The notes beneath the pieces are model-generated. The model saw only the letters and a list, made by a program, of their open reading frames with translations. It ran no database searches and was not told the origin of the DNA. Made by a program: the position numbers and the translations under genes. 28,855 nt of DNA from positions 1 to 28,855 of the forward strand of contig CAZEFK010000089.1 in assembly GCA_964511405.1 (NCBI GenBank), written 5' to 3'. This document shows positions 7,535 to 14,566 of the stretch, piece by piece. This DNA is from CAZEFK01 sp964511405 (GTDB lineage Bacteria; Pseudomonadota; Alphaproteobacteria; Elsterales; Elsteraceae). The stretch's first letter is position 1, and each line of letters begins with the position of its first letter.

Positions 7535-8187
7535 GCGCGGCCCCCCGTGCCAGCTTGCTCGGCACCACCGCGATCCTGTTCGAGGCGCCAGGCGACACCA
7601 CGCTGGAGACCCAGCGCCGGATCTGGGCGCTCGCCGCCGAGGCCGGCGACTGGCCGGAGATCGCCGAGGCGGTTCCGGGCATGAACAACATCATGCTGAC
7701 CTTCACCGCCCCGCCGCGCTGTCCCGAGCGGATCGCGGAGCGGCTGGCCCAGGCCTGGCGGGTCGTTCAGCCCCTGGCCCGCGAGGGCAAGCTGGTGGAG
7801 CTGCCGGTGACCTATGGCGGCGACGGCGGGCCGCACATGGCCGACGTCGCCGCTCACACCGGCCTCGACCCGGACTCCGTGGCCGAGATCCACGCCGCGC
7901 CGACCTATGCGGTGTTCGCCCTCGGCAGCCACCCCGGCTATTGCTACCTGGGCGGCATGGACCCGCGCATCGCGACGCCCCGGCGGCCGACGCCGGTGCT
8001 GCGCATCCCGGCCGGCGCGGTGTCGATCGGCGGTCCCCAGACCGGCGTGTCGGCGTCGGACGGGCCGAGCGGGTGGAACACGATCGGCCGCGCGGCCATG
8101 CAGTTCTTCGATCCCGCCCGCGATCCGCCGGCGCTGCTGCAGCCGGGCGATTTGCTCCGGTTCCGCATCGAGCGGGTGCTGCGGTGA
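7531..8187 (+). CDS. pxpB: PxpB/KipI-family subunit (urea-amidolyase AHS1-like)
   Basis: 218 residues starting at the ATG that overlaps the accC stop (ATGA). Seen: the N-terminal half of the KipI fold, then LPVTYGGDGGPHMADVA (canonical LPVxYGGxxGPDLxxVA), GSHPGYCYLGGMDPR and PAGAVSIGGPQTGVSASDG followed by PSGWNTIGR. In 5-oxoprolinase PxpABC this subunit takes part in ATP-dependent opening of 5-oxoproline. In urea carboxylase a homologous domain is half of the carboxyltransferase. Here it sits directly after a biotin carboxylase, so the second role is plausible. Family certain, reaction inferred. Confidence 0.88.
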   Translation: MSAAPRASLLGTTAILFEAPGDTTLETQRRIWALAAEAGDWPEIAEAVPGMNNIMLTFTAPPRCPERIAERLAQAWRVVQPLAREGKLVELPVTYGGDGGPHMADVAAHTGLDPDSVAEIHAAPTYAVFALGSHPGYCYLGGMDPRIATPRRPTPVLRIPAGAVSIGGPQTGVSASDGPSGWNTIGRAAMQFFDPARDPPALLQPGDLLRFRIERVLR

Positions 8188-9173
8188 GTGCCGCCGTCGA
8201 GATCCTGGCGACCGGAGCGCTCGCGACCGTGCAGGATCTCGGCCGCCGCGGCGGGCTGCAATGGGGCGTCGGCCGGGCCGGCGCCATGGACGACCTGGCG
8301 CTGGCTGCCGGCAACCTGCTGCTCGGCAACGACCTGGACGCCGCCGCCATCGAGATCCAGGTCTTTCCCTTCGAGGCCCGCTTCACGGCGTCCTGCGCCT
8401 TCGCGGTGACCGGGGCGGACTGCGGCGCGGCGCTTGGAGATTGCCCGCTGCCGCCCTGGTGGAGCGCCCAGGCCGAAGCCGGCGACCGGCTGCGGCTGGG
8501 CCTGCCGCGACCGGGCCGCTGGCCGGCGAGCCGGGCCTATCTGTGCGTCGCGGGCGGGGTCGACGTGCCCGCGGTGTTGGGATCCCGGTCCACCCAGCTG
8601 CGCGGCGCCTTCGGTGGCCTGGACGGCCGGGCGCTGCAGGTCGGCGACCGGCTCGCTGCGGCGGGCGGGCGCCGGGCGGCGGTGGGCTTCGGGCTGGTGC
8701 CGCCCGCCCTCGCCATGCCGCTGGCCGTCGACGGCGTGCCGGCGCTGCGGGTGCTGCCGGCGTCCGAGTACGCGCGGTTCACGCCCGCATCACGCGCGGC
8801 GCTGTGGGCCGAGCCGTGGCGGATCACGCCCCATGCCGACCGCTATGGCTACCGCCTGGCCGGGACGCCGCTCCTGACCGACGCGCCGATCGAGATGCGC
8901 TCGCACGGCATCGTACCCGGCGTCATCCAGGTTCCGCCGAACGGCCAGCCGATCATCCAGATGCGCGACGCCCAGCCGTCGGGCGGCTATCCCAAGATCG
9001 GGACGGTCATCGAAGCGGACCTCTGGCGCCTCGGCCAGGCGCCGATCGGCAGCCATGTCCGCTTCGTCGAGGCGAGCTGGGACGAGGCCGTCGCCGCTGC
9101 CGAGACCAACGCCCGATGGCTCGACGACGCGCGCCGCCTAATCGGCCTGGCGGCGGCGAGGGCGCGGCCATGA
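8184..9173 (+). CDS. pxpC: PxpC/KipA-family, biotin-dependent carboxyltransferase-like subunit
   Basis: 329 residues from a GTG whose last two bases share the pxpB stop (GTGA). Seen: ATVQDLGRRGGLQWGVGRAG and AMDDLALAAGNLLLGND at the N-terminus, AYLCVAGGVDVPAVLGSRST in the middle, and SHGIVPGVIQVPPNGQPIIQ with DAQPSGGYPKIGTVI at the C-terminus, all KipA/AHS2 hallmarks. With PxpB it forms the heterodimer found in 5-oxoprolinase and, as fused domains, in the carboxyltransferase of urea carboxylase. It overlaps the next gene, a carrier-like protein, by 4 bases. Five consecutive 4-base overlaps in this operon indicate tight translational coupling and probably a fixed complex stoichiometry. Confidence 0.9.
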   Translation: MSAAVEILATGALATVQDLGRRGGLQWGVGRAGAMDDLALAAGNLLLGNDLDAAAIEIQVFPFEARFTASCAFAVTGADCGAALGDCPLPPWWSAQAEAGDRLRLGLPRPGRWPASRAYLCVAGGVDVPAVLGSRSTQLRGAFGGLDGRALQVGDRLAAAGGRRAAVGFGLVPPALAMPLAVDGVPALRVLPASEYARFTPASRAALWAEPWRITPHADRYGYRLAGTPLLTDAPIEMRSHGIVPGVIQVPPNGQPIIQMRDAQPSGGYPKIGTVIEADLWRLGQAPIGSHVRFVEASWDEAVAAAETNARWLDDARRLIGLAAARARP

Positions 9174-9547
9174 CCGGCTTCGACGACCTCGCGCGCCTGG
9201 CCCGCTGGCTGCGCGACGCCGGCCTCGCCCGGCTGGCGCTGGACGGCCCGGAGTTCCGGCTGACGCTGGAGCCGGCGGTGCCCGCCGCCGGCGCCGCCGC
9301 CGTCATCCGGGCCACTGCGGCCGGGATCTTCCAGCGCTGCCACCCGCAGCAGGACGCGCCGCCGGCGCTGCCGGGCGACCGCGTCGCCGCCGGGCAGGCG
9401 GTGGCCTTCCTGCAGGTGGGGGCGCTGCTCCTTCCGGTGACGGCACCCGCGCCCGGCCAGCTCGGCCGCCTGCTGGCCGAGGACGGCACGCTGATCGGCT
9501 ACGGCACGCCGGTCGCCGAGTTCCACCCGGATAGTCCGGAGGCATGA
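9170..9547 (+). CDS. BCCP-like protein lacking the biotinylation lysine
   Basis: 125 residues, starting at the ATG overlapping the pxpC stop. Its layout parallels the carrier at 5778: an N-terminal helix (LARLARWLRDAGLARLALDG), a strand, an Ala-rich linker, then a beta-hairpin domain with GDRVAAGQAVAFLQVGALLL aligned to the carrier's GDAVVAGAVVCVVEAMKLFN. Where the carrier has E-A-M-K-L this protein has Q-V-G-A-L, so there is no lysine for biotin. It ends with a typical second hairpin (DGTLIGYGTPVAEF). It may be a scaffold or a regulatory decoy in the complex. Calling it a biotin carrier would be wrong. Function unknown. Confidence 0.75.
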   Translation: MTGFDDLARLARWLRDAGLARLALDGPEFRLTLEPAVPAAGAAAVIRATAAGIFQRCHPQQDAPPALPGDRVAAGQAVAFLQVGALLLPVTAPAPGQLGRLLAEDGTLIGYGTPVAEFHPDSPEA

Positions 9548-10311
9548 TGCAGATCGATCTCAATGCCGACCTTGGGGAAGGCTTCGGCCCCTGGCGCATG
9601 GGCGATGACGAGGCCCTGCTGGGCGTCCTGTCGTCGGCCAATCTCGCCTGCGGCTTCCATGCCGGCGATCCGGCGATCATGCGCCGCACGGTCCGCGCCG
9701 CCCGGGCGCGCGGCGTCGACATCGGCGCCCATGTCGGCTTTCCCGACCTGCAGGGCTTCGGCCGCCGGCCCATGACCATCGAGCCCGAGGTGCTCGCCGC
9801 CCTGGTCATCTACCAGCTCGGCGCCTTGTCCGGCATCGCGCGCGCCGAGGGCGCCCGCGTCACCCACATGAGCTTCCACGGCGCCCTCGGCAACATGGCG
9901 GCGGCCGATGCCGAGCTGGCGGCGGTCGTGGTCCGGGCGGTCGCCGATTTCGATCCCGGCTTGGCCGTCCTGTCCTCCACCAGCCCCGCCATCGAAGGGG
10001 CCGCCGCCGCCTGCGGCCTGCGCCTACGCACGACCTTCCTGGCCGACCGCGCCTATGACGCCGGCGGGCTTCTGGTCTCCCGCCGGCTGCCGGGCGCGGT
10101 GATCCATGACGATGCGGCCGTCCTGGACCGCGTCCGCCGGCTGCTGACCGAGGGCGTCGTCCTGGCCCAGTGCGGAACGCCGCTGCCGATGCGGCCGCAC
10201 AGCATCCTGGTGCATGGCGATACGCCCGGAGCCTTGGGTCTTGCCCGAGCCGTGCGCCAGGCCGTGGACGAGCTGGGCGGCCGGATCATGCCCTTGTCTC
10301 AGCTCGATTGA
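9544..10311 (+). CDS. pxpA: PxpA/LamB-YcsF family 5-oxoprolinase-like subunit, variant signature
   Basis: 255 residues. It starts ATGATG, with the first ATG overlapping the previous stop; either could be used. Seen: IDLNADLGEGFGPWRMGDD, SANLACGFHAGDP, GAHVGFPDLQGFGRR and FLADRAYDAGGLLVSRRLPG, all YcsF/PxpA features. The normally invariant VKPHGALYN block reads MSFHGALGN (109-117), so Lys, Pro and Tyr are replaced by Ser110, Phe111 and Gly116. PxpA acts with PxpBC to convert 5-oxoproline to glutamate. The changed block suggests a different ring or amide substrate. It is the last gene of the six-gene operon. The next operon has its own operator and promoter in the 97-base gap. Confidence 0.87.
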   Translation: MMQIDLNADLGEGFGPWRMGDDEALLGVLSSANLACGFHAGDPAIMRRTVRAARARGVDIGAHVGFPDLQGFGRRPMTIEPEVLAALVIYQLGALSGIARAEGARVTHMSFHGALGNMAAADAELAAVVVRAVADFDPGLAVLSSTSPAIEGAAAACGLRLRTTFLADRAYDAGGLLVSRRLPGAVIHDDAAVLDRVRRLLTEGVVLAQCGTPLPMRPHSILVHGDTPGALGLARAVRQAVDELGGRIMPLSQLD

Positions 10312-10324
10312 GACGAGACCAGCC

Positions 10325-10339
10325 ATAAGCGGACCTTAT
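10325..10339. promoter_or_regulatory. Nac-type operator (ATA-N9-TAT), upstream of the SDR/ABC operon
   Basis: ATAAGCGGACCTTAT shares the first seven bases with the site at 5707, has ATAAG/CTTAT arms and fits ATA-N9-TAT. Like the first site it is followed, at the same distance, by CCACAG (10344-10349). The two loci therefore look like members of one regulon. Confidence 0.72.
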
Positions 10340-10359
10340 CTCGCCACAGACAATCGGGA

Positions 10360-10387
10360 TTAGCGGCGGGGGCGACGGATCGATAGC
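10360..10387 (+). promoter_or_regulatory. Putative LysR-activated promoter of the SDR/ABC operon
   Basis: TTAGCG (10360-10365), a 16-base spacer and GATAGC (10382-10387) lie in the block CGATAGCGTT, also found at 5763. An ungapped comparison of the two loci from the operator to this block covers 66 bases. Unlike the first promoter, a normal leader with a Shine-Dalgarno (GGGAGGAG, 10397-10404) follows before the ATG at 10409. Confidence 0.6.
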
Positions 10388-10408
10388 GTTTTTCTTGGGA
10401 GGAGAACG

Positions 10409-11161
10409 ATGGCCTTCAGCGACTACCGCACCGCACTTGTCACGGGGGCCTCGTCCGGCATCGGCGCCGCGATCGTCGCGCGGCTGCGCCGCGAGGGCCT
10501 GGAGGTCCATGCCCTGGCCCGCCGCGCCGATGCCCTGGCCACCCTGACGGCGCGCACCGGCTGCATCCCCCATGCCCTGGACGTGACCGACCTGGCCGGG
10601 CTGACGGCGCTGGCCGCGGCCGTGCCGTTCGACATCCTGGTCAACAATGCCGGCGTCGACCGCCCGCGCTCGCTGCTCGACGCCGAGCCCGACGACATCG
10701 ATGTTCTGGTCGACATCAATCTTCGCGCCGTCCTGCATCTGTGCCGGCTGGTCGTGCCGGGCATGGTTGCGCGCGACCGCGGTCACGTCGTGAATATTTC
10801 CTCGATTGCCGGCGCCTATAACTTCGGCGGCAACTCGACCTATCACGCCACCAAGGCCGCGGTCAGCATGCTCTCCCGGCAGCTCCGGATCGACGCCTTC
10901 GGCGCCCGGGTGCGGGTCACCGAGATCTGCCCCGGCCGGGTGGCGACCGACATCTTCGCCCATGTCCACGGCGATACGCCTGAGACCCGCGCGCGCTTCC
11001 TCGACGGCTTCGAGCTGCCGCAGGCCGCCGACATCGCCGACGCCATCGCCTTCGCGATCGCGGCCCCGGCGGTGGTGAACATCGGCCATATGGAGATCAC
11101 GCCGACCTTGCAGGTGCCCGGCGGCCTGTCCACGGCCCGGCCAGCCGGACCGGCCGGCTGA
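10409..11161 (+). CDS. SDR family oxidoreductase (YdfG-like)
   Basis: 250 residues with a good Shine-Dalgarno. Seen: TGASSGIG (12-19), Arg38/Arg39 after the second strand, which would favour NADP, NNAG (79-82), Ser132, Tyr145 and Lys149 (YHATK). The segment CPGRVATDIFAHVHGDT resembles serine / 3-hydroxy acid dehydrogenases of the YdfG type, which oxidise beta-hydroxy acids. It heads the operon carrying a polar amino-acid ABC transporter, with 8 bases to the first permease, so it probably acts on the imported compound or its product. The family is certain. The substrate is inferred only loosely. Confidence 0.85.
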   Translation: MAFSDYRTALVTGASSGIGAAIVARLRREGLEVHALARRADALATLTARTGCIPHALDVTDLAGLTALAAAVPFDILVNNAGVDRPRSLLDAEPDDIDVLVDINLRAVLHLCRLVVPGMVARDRGHVVNISSIAGAYNFGGNSTYHATKAAVSMLSRQLRIDAFGARVRVTEICPGRVATDIFAHVHGDTPETRARFLDGFELPQAADIADAIAFAIAAPAVVNIGHMEITPTLQVPGGLSTARPAGPAG

Positions 11162-11169
11162 GCCCCGCC

Positions 11170-11871
11170 GTGACCGGGTTCGACGTCGGCGCGATCCTGT
11201 TCAACCCGCAGTTCGCGGCGATGCTGGCGGCGGGGTTCGGCATGACCCTGCTGATCTTCGCCGCGTCCTGGCTGCTGGCGATGGCGATCGCCGTGGTCCT
11301 GCTGGTGGTCCGGCTGCTGCCCGCGCGGATCTGCGAATGGCTGGTGGCCGCCTATGTCACCTACCACCGCAACGTGCCGACGCTGGTGCAGCTGATGCTC
11401 TGGTATTTCGGCATTTCGGTGCTGCTGCCGGAGGGCCTGCAGGACTGGCTGACCGGCCATGATCCCGAGGCCGCCTTCGCGGTGATCGGCCTCGGCCTGT
11501 GCCAGGGCGCGTTCTTCAGCGAGGACCTGCGCTCGGGCCTGCGCGCGGTGCCGCGCGGCCAGACGGAAGCGGCGCGCGCCCTGGGGCACTCGTACCTGCG
11601 GGCGATGCGCTACGTGCTGATGCCCCAGGCGTTCCGCAACGCGCTCCCGGCCCTGGTCAACCACACCGTCTCGCTGTTCAAGAATTCCAGCTTGGCCATG
11701 GCGATCGGTGCCGCTGAGCTCACCCATGTCGTCAAGGAGATCGAATCCGACAGCTTCCGGACGTTCGAGACCTTCTTCATCGGCACCGTGATCTACTTGG
11801 CCTGTTCGCTCGTCCTGATGGGGGCGGGCGCCTGGCTGGCAGCGCGCGCCCGGCCGGTCGGGGCGCATTGA
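11170..11871 (+). CDS. Polar amino-acid ABC transporter permease 1 (GltJ/HisQ-like)
   Basis: 233 residues from a GTG. Several hydrophobic membrane segments are visible: MLAAGFGMTLLIFAASWLLA, MAIAVVLLVV, a central pair and a C-terminal one (IYLACSLVLMGAGAWLAA). The ATPase-docking EAA loop reads EAARALGHSYLRAMRYVLMP, followed by QAFRNALPALVNHTVSLFKN, typical of the HisM/GltJ permeases for glutamate, aspartate or related polar amino acids. One base separates its stop from permease 2. It would sit in the inner membrane as one half of the permease heterodimer. Confidence 0.92.
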   Translation: MTGFDVGAILFNPQFAAMLAAGFGMTLLIFAASWLLAMAIAVVLLVVRLLPARICEWLVAAYVTYHRNVPTLVQLMLWYFGISVLLPEGLQDWLTGHDPEAAFAVIGLGLCQGAFFSEDLRSGLRAVPRGQTEAARALGHSYLRAMRYVLMPQAFRNALPALVNHTVSLFKNSSLAMAIGAAELTHVVKEIESDSFRTFETFFIGTVIYLACSLVLMGAGAWLAARARPVGAH

Positions 11872-11872
11872 G

Positions 11873-12631
11873 ATGCTCGCCTCGATCTGGCGGATCGTCT
11901 CGGACAACTGGCTGCTGCTGCTGATCGGCCAGTACCCGAACGGCCCGATCGGCGGCATCACGGCGACCTTGCTGCTGTCGCTGCTGGGCATCGGCCTGGC
12001 GTTCCCGCTCGGCATCGTGGTGGCGCTGGCGCGGATCGCGCCGTACCGGCCCGTGCGCGGAATGGCCGCCGCCCTGGTCTACGGCATGCGTGGCGTGCCG
12101 CTGCTGATGATCATCTTCTGGTGCTACTTCCTGGTGCCGCTGGCGATCGGCCGCGTCGTGCCCGGCTTCGTCACCATGGTCTGCACCCTGGTGATCTATG
12201 AATCCGCGTTCCTGGGCGAGATCATCCGCGGCGGCATCCAGGCGCTGCCGCGCGGCCAGATGGATGCCGCCCGCGCCTTGGGCCACGGCCAACTGCGGGC
12301 GATGCGGCACGTGATCCTGCCGCAGGCGCTCTACAACGTGCTGCCGAGCATCCTCAGCCAGTTCATCGCGACGATCCAGGAAACGACGCTCGGCTACGTC
12401 ATCAATGTTCCGGAGCTGACCTTCGCGGCCAACCAGGTCAACAACCGAATTCTGGTCAAGCCCTTCGAAGTCTTCGCGGTGCTGGCCGCCACCTATTTCG
12501 TCGTGTGCTTCAGCTTGACCCAGGTCGTGGCTTGGCTGGAGCGCCGCATCACCAGCCGCCGCGCCGGCCCGCCACCCGCCGGCCCGCGGCTTGTGGCGGC
12601 CCCGCCCGCCCGCCTGGAGGCCCTGTCATGA
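11873..12631 (+). CDS. Polar amino-acid ABC transporter permease 2 (GltK/HisM-like)
   Basis: 252 residues. Seen: a first cytoplasmic/membrane segment, GGITATLLLSLLGIGLAFPL, RGVPLLMIIFWCYFLVPLA, and the EAA loop MDAARALGHGQLRAMRHVIL followed by PQALYNVLPSILSQFIATIQETTLGYVI. That arrangement marks a HisMQ/GltJK-type permease. An Arg/Pro/Ala-rich tail of about 30 residues follows the last membrane helix and is probably cytoplasmic. Its stop overlaps the ATPase start (ATGA). It pairs with the preceding permease. Confidence 0.92.
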   Translation: MLASIWRIVSDNWLLLLIGQYPNGPIGGITATLLLSLLGIGLAFPLGIVVALARIAPYRPVRGMAAALVYGMRGVPLLMIIFWCYFLVPLAIGRVVPGFVTMVCTLVIYESAFLGEIIRGGIQALPRGQMDAARALGHGQLRAMRHVILPQALYNVLPSILSQFIATIQETTLGYVINVPELTFAANQVNNRILVKPFEVFAVLAATYFVVCFSLTQVVAWLERRITSRRAGPPPAGPRLVAAPPARLEALS

Positions 12632-13383
12632 CCGCCCCCGATACCGCTGCGATGATCCGCTTCGACCGCGTGAACAAGCGCTTCGGCGACTTGCAGGTGC
12701 TGTTCGACGTCACCGCCGAGGTCCGGCGCAGCGAAGTGGTCGTGGTCCGCGGGCCGTCGGGCTCGGGCAAGTCGACCCTGATCCGCACCGTCAATCGCCT
12801 GGAGGAGATCGAATCAGGCCAGCTGATCGTCGACGGCCGGGACGTGCATGCCCGGATGTCGGGCCGGGCGCTGAACCGGCTGCGCAGCCGGATCGGGTTC
12901 GTGTTCCAGAGCTTCAACCTGTTCCCGCACCTGTCGGTCCTCGACAACGTCACGCTGTCGCCCGTGCGCATCAACGGCATGGCCCCGGCCGAGGCGCGCG
13001 CCAAGGCGATGGCGCTGCTGGAGCGGGTCGGGCTGACGGACAAGGCCGCATCCTTCCCCGGCCAGCTCTCCGGCGGGCAGCAGCAGCGCGTCGCGATCGC
13101 CCGCGCGCTCGCCATGGAACCGCCGGCCATGCTGTTCGACGAGCCGACCAGCGCGCTCGATCCCGAAATGGTCGGCGAAGTGCTGGCGGTGATGCGCGAC
13201 CTGGCGGCCGACGGCATGACCATGATGTGCGTCACCCACGAGATGGGCTTCGCGCGCGAGGTCGCCGACCGCGTCTGGTTCATGGACGCCGGCCGGATCC
13301 TCGAGACTGGCACGCCGGACGAGTTCTTCCGCAACCCGCGGCATCCGCGCGCGCAGCGCTTCCTGGCCGACCTGCGCCATTGA
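12628..13383 (+). CDS. Polar amino-acid ABC transporter ATPase (GltL/HisP-like)
   Basis: 251 residues. Seen: Walker A GPSGSGKST (42-50), the Q-loop FVFQSFNLFPHLSVLDNV, signature LSGGQQQR (147-154), Walker B AMLFDEPTSALDPE with Asp171/Glu172, and the switch histidine in CVTHEMGFAREVADR. The last two segments are almost diagnostic for the polar amino-acid uptake class. It powers import through the two upstream permeases. The start at 12628 overlaps the permease stop; a longer upstream reading frame lies inside that permease and is not used. Confidence 0.95.
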   Translation: MTAPDTAAMIRFDRVNKRFGDLQVLFDVTAEVRRSEVVVVRGPSGSGKSTLIRTVNRLEEIESGQLIVDGRDVHARMSGRALNRLRSRIGFVFQSFNLFPHLSVLDNVTLSPVRINGMAPAEARAKAMALLERVGLTDKAASFPGQLSGGQQQRVAIARALAMEPPAMLFDEPTSALDPEMVGEVLAVMRDLAADGMTMMCVTHEMGFAREVADRVWFMDAGRILETGTPDEFFRNPRHPRAQRFLADLRH

Positions 13384-13405
13384 TCCCAAGAGGAGACCCA
13401 CCGGA

Positions 13406-14242
13406 ATGCGCTACCTCGTGACCATCGCCGCGGCCGCCGCCCTGACGGCGGCGCTCGCCCCGGCCGCCCGCGCCGACCAGCTGGCCGACATTCTGGCGCG
13501 TAAGGAGCTGCGCTGCGGCACCTTTGCCGACGTGCCGCCCTTCGCGGCGCCCGATCCCAACACCCGCGAGATGGCCGGCTTCGATGTCGACCTGTGCGGG
13601 GCCATCGCCAAGGCGCTCGGCGTCAAGGCCACGATCACGCCGCTGTCGGTCGAGGCCCGGGTGCCGGAGGTGAAGCTCGGGCATGTCGATGTCACGGTCG
13701 CCAATCTCGCCTATACCAAGAGCCGCGCCGAACAGATCCAGTTCAGCGATCCCTACTACCTGGCCAAGGAGATGCTGGCCGTGAGGGCGAGCGATCCCGG
13801 CAAGGCCAAGGCCGACTTCAAGGGCAAGCGGATCGCCGCGACCAAGGGCTCGACTTCGGAGCTGTCGATCAAGCTCAACGACTCCGAGCCGCTGACCTTT
13901 CAGGACACCGGGTCGGTGTTCATGGCGGTCCAGCAGCATAAGGCCGTCGGCATGGTCGCCAACACCATGACCATCATGCAGCTGGTCAATGAATCGAAGT
14001 CGGCGGCGGTGCCGATGAAGATGATTGCCGAGCCCATGCTGCTCGAGCCGATCGGCGTCGGCATGAAGAAGGACGAGCCCGCGCTGCTGTCCAAGGTCAA
14101 CCAGATCCTGGTCGACCTCGACAAGAGCGGTGAGATCAACCGGATCTGGAACAAGTGGCTCGGGCCCGACACCAAATATCACCTGACGCGAGACGAAAAG
14201 GTCGTGCCCCTGTCGGAGTTGAAGTTCACGCCCATCCCGTGA
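13406..14242 (+). CDS. Periplasmic amino-acid-binding protein (SBP family 3, GltI-like)
   Basis: 278 residues with a clear Sec signal peptide cut at ARA-DQ (after about residue 23), and a Shine-Dalgarno (AAGAGGAG) upstream. Seen: GTFADVPPFAAPDPNTREMAGFDVDLC, IAKALGVKATITPL, RVPEVKLGHVDVTVANLAYT, RAEQIQFSDPYYL and KGKRIAATKGSTSELSIK, the standard two-lobe plan of amino-acid-binding proteins. It would deliver the substrate to the permease pair. Being last in the operon and having its own ribosome site fits its usual higher expression. The ligand is unknown; glutamate-like acids or 5-oxoproline analogues are the natural candidates from context. Confidence 0.92.
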   Translation: MRYLVTIAAAAALTAALAPAARADQLADILARKELRCGTFADVPPFAAPDPNTREMAGFDVDLCGAIAKALGVKATITPLSVEARVPEVKLGHVDVTVANLAYTKSRAEQIQFSDPYYLAKEMLAVRASDPGKAKADFKGKRIAATKGSTSELSIKLNDSEPLTFQDTGSVFMAVQQHKAVGMVANTMTIMQLVNESKSAAVPMKMIAEPMLLEPIGVGMKKDEPALLSKVNQILVDLDKSGEINRIWNKWLGPDTKYHLTRDEKVVPLSELKFTPIP

Positions 14243-14330
14243 CTGGGGAAACCCGCGCATCCTCGCGTTCGCGCTATGGCATTCACACAATCCGGATCAC
14301 CGAGCATTATCAGCCGCTTGGCCATCCTGC

Positions 14331-14438
14331 TCATCATCCCCGGGAGGCGGGGATCCAGCCGTGGTGGCAAGCTCGACACAATCCCTGTTGATACCTGCGT
14401 CGAGCCAACTGGATTCCCGCTTTCGCGGGAATAACGAG
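14331..14438. repeat. REP/BIME-like repeat: two facing hairpins
   Basis: One hairpin is ATCCCCG-GGAGG-CGGGGAT (14336-14354), another ATTCCCGC-TTTC-GCGGGAAT (14413-14432). They are flanked inward by GGATCCAG (14351) and CTGGATTC, and between them lie GCTCGAC and GTCGAGC, so the whole element can fold as a long cruciform. Hairpins of the type TCATCCCCG...CGGGGATCCAG are common dispersed intergenic repeats in proteobacteria. The position just after the ABC operon could also let it act as a transcript stabiliser or terminator. Confidence 0.65.
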
Positions 14439-14477
14439 CAAAGAACTTGATCGGGATAGGCAATAAAAGATGTGTGA

Positions 14478-14501
14478 ATCCCGTAGCGCGTTCGCGGGGA
14501 T
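14478..14501. repeat. Single REP-like hairpin
   Basis: ATCCCG and CGGGGAT pair, with one extra G, around a 9-11 base loop. The motif and the following TGACCG resemble the hairpins 40-140 bases upstream, so this appears to be a third, more degenerate copy of the same repeat. Confidence 0.5.
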
Positions 14502-14566
14502 GACCGTGGGGACGATCACAGATCGAGCTGAAGGGGTCGGGCGACCGGGGCGCCTCTGGCGGGGGA

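Noticed and set aside
14331..14505. CRISPR-like array
   Set aside because: The repeats are palindromic hairpins in alternating orientation with unequal spacing, not regularly spaced direct repeats, and no cas genes are present.
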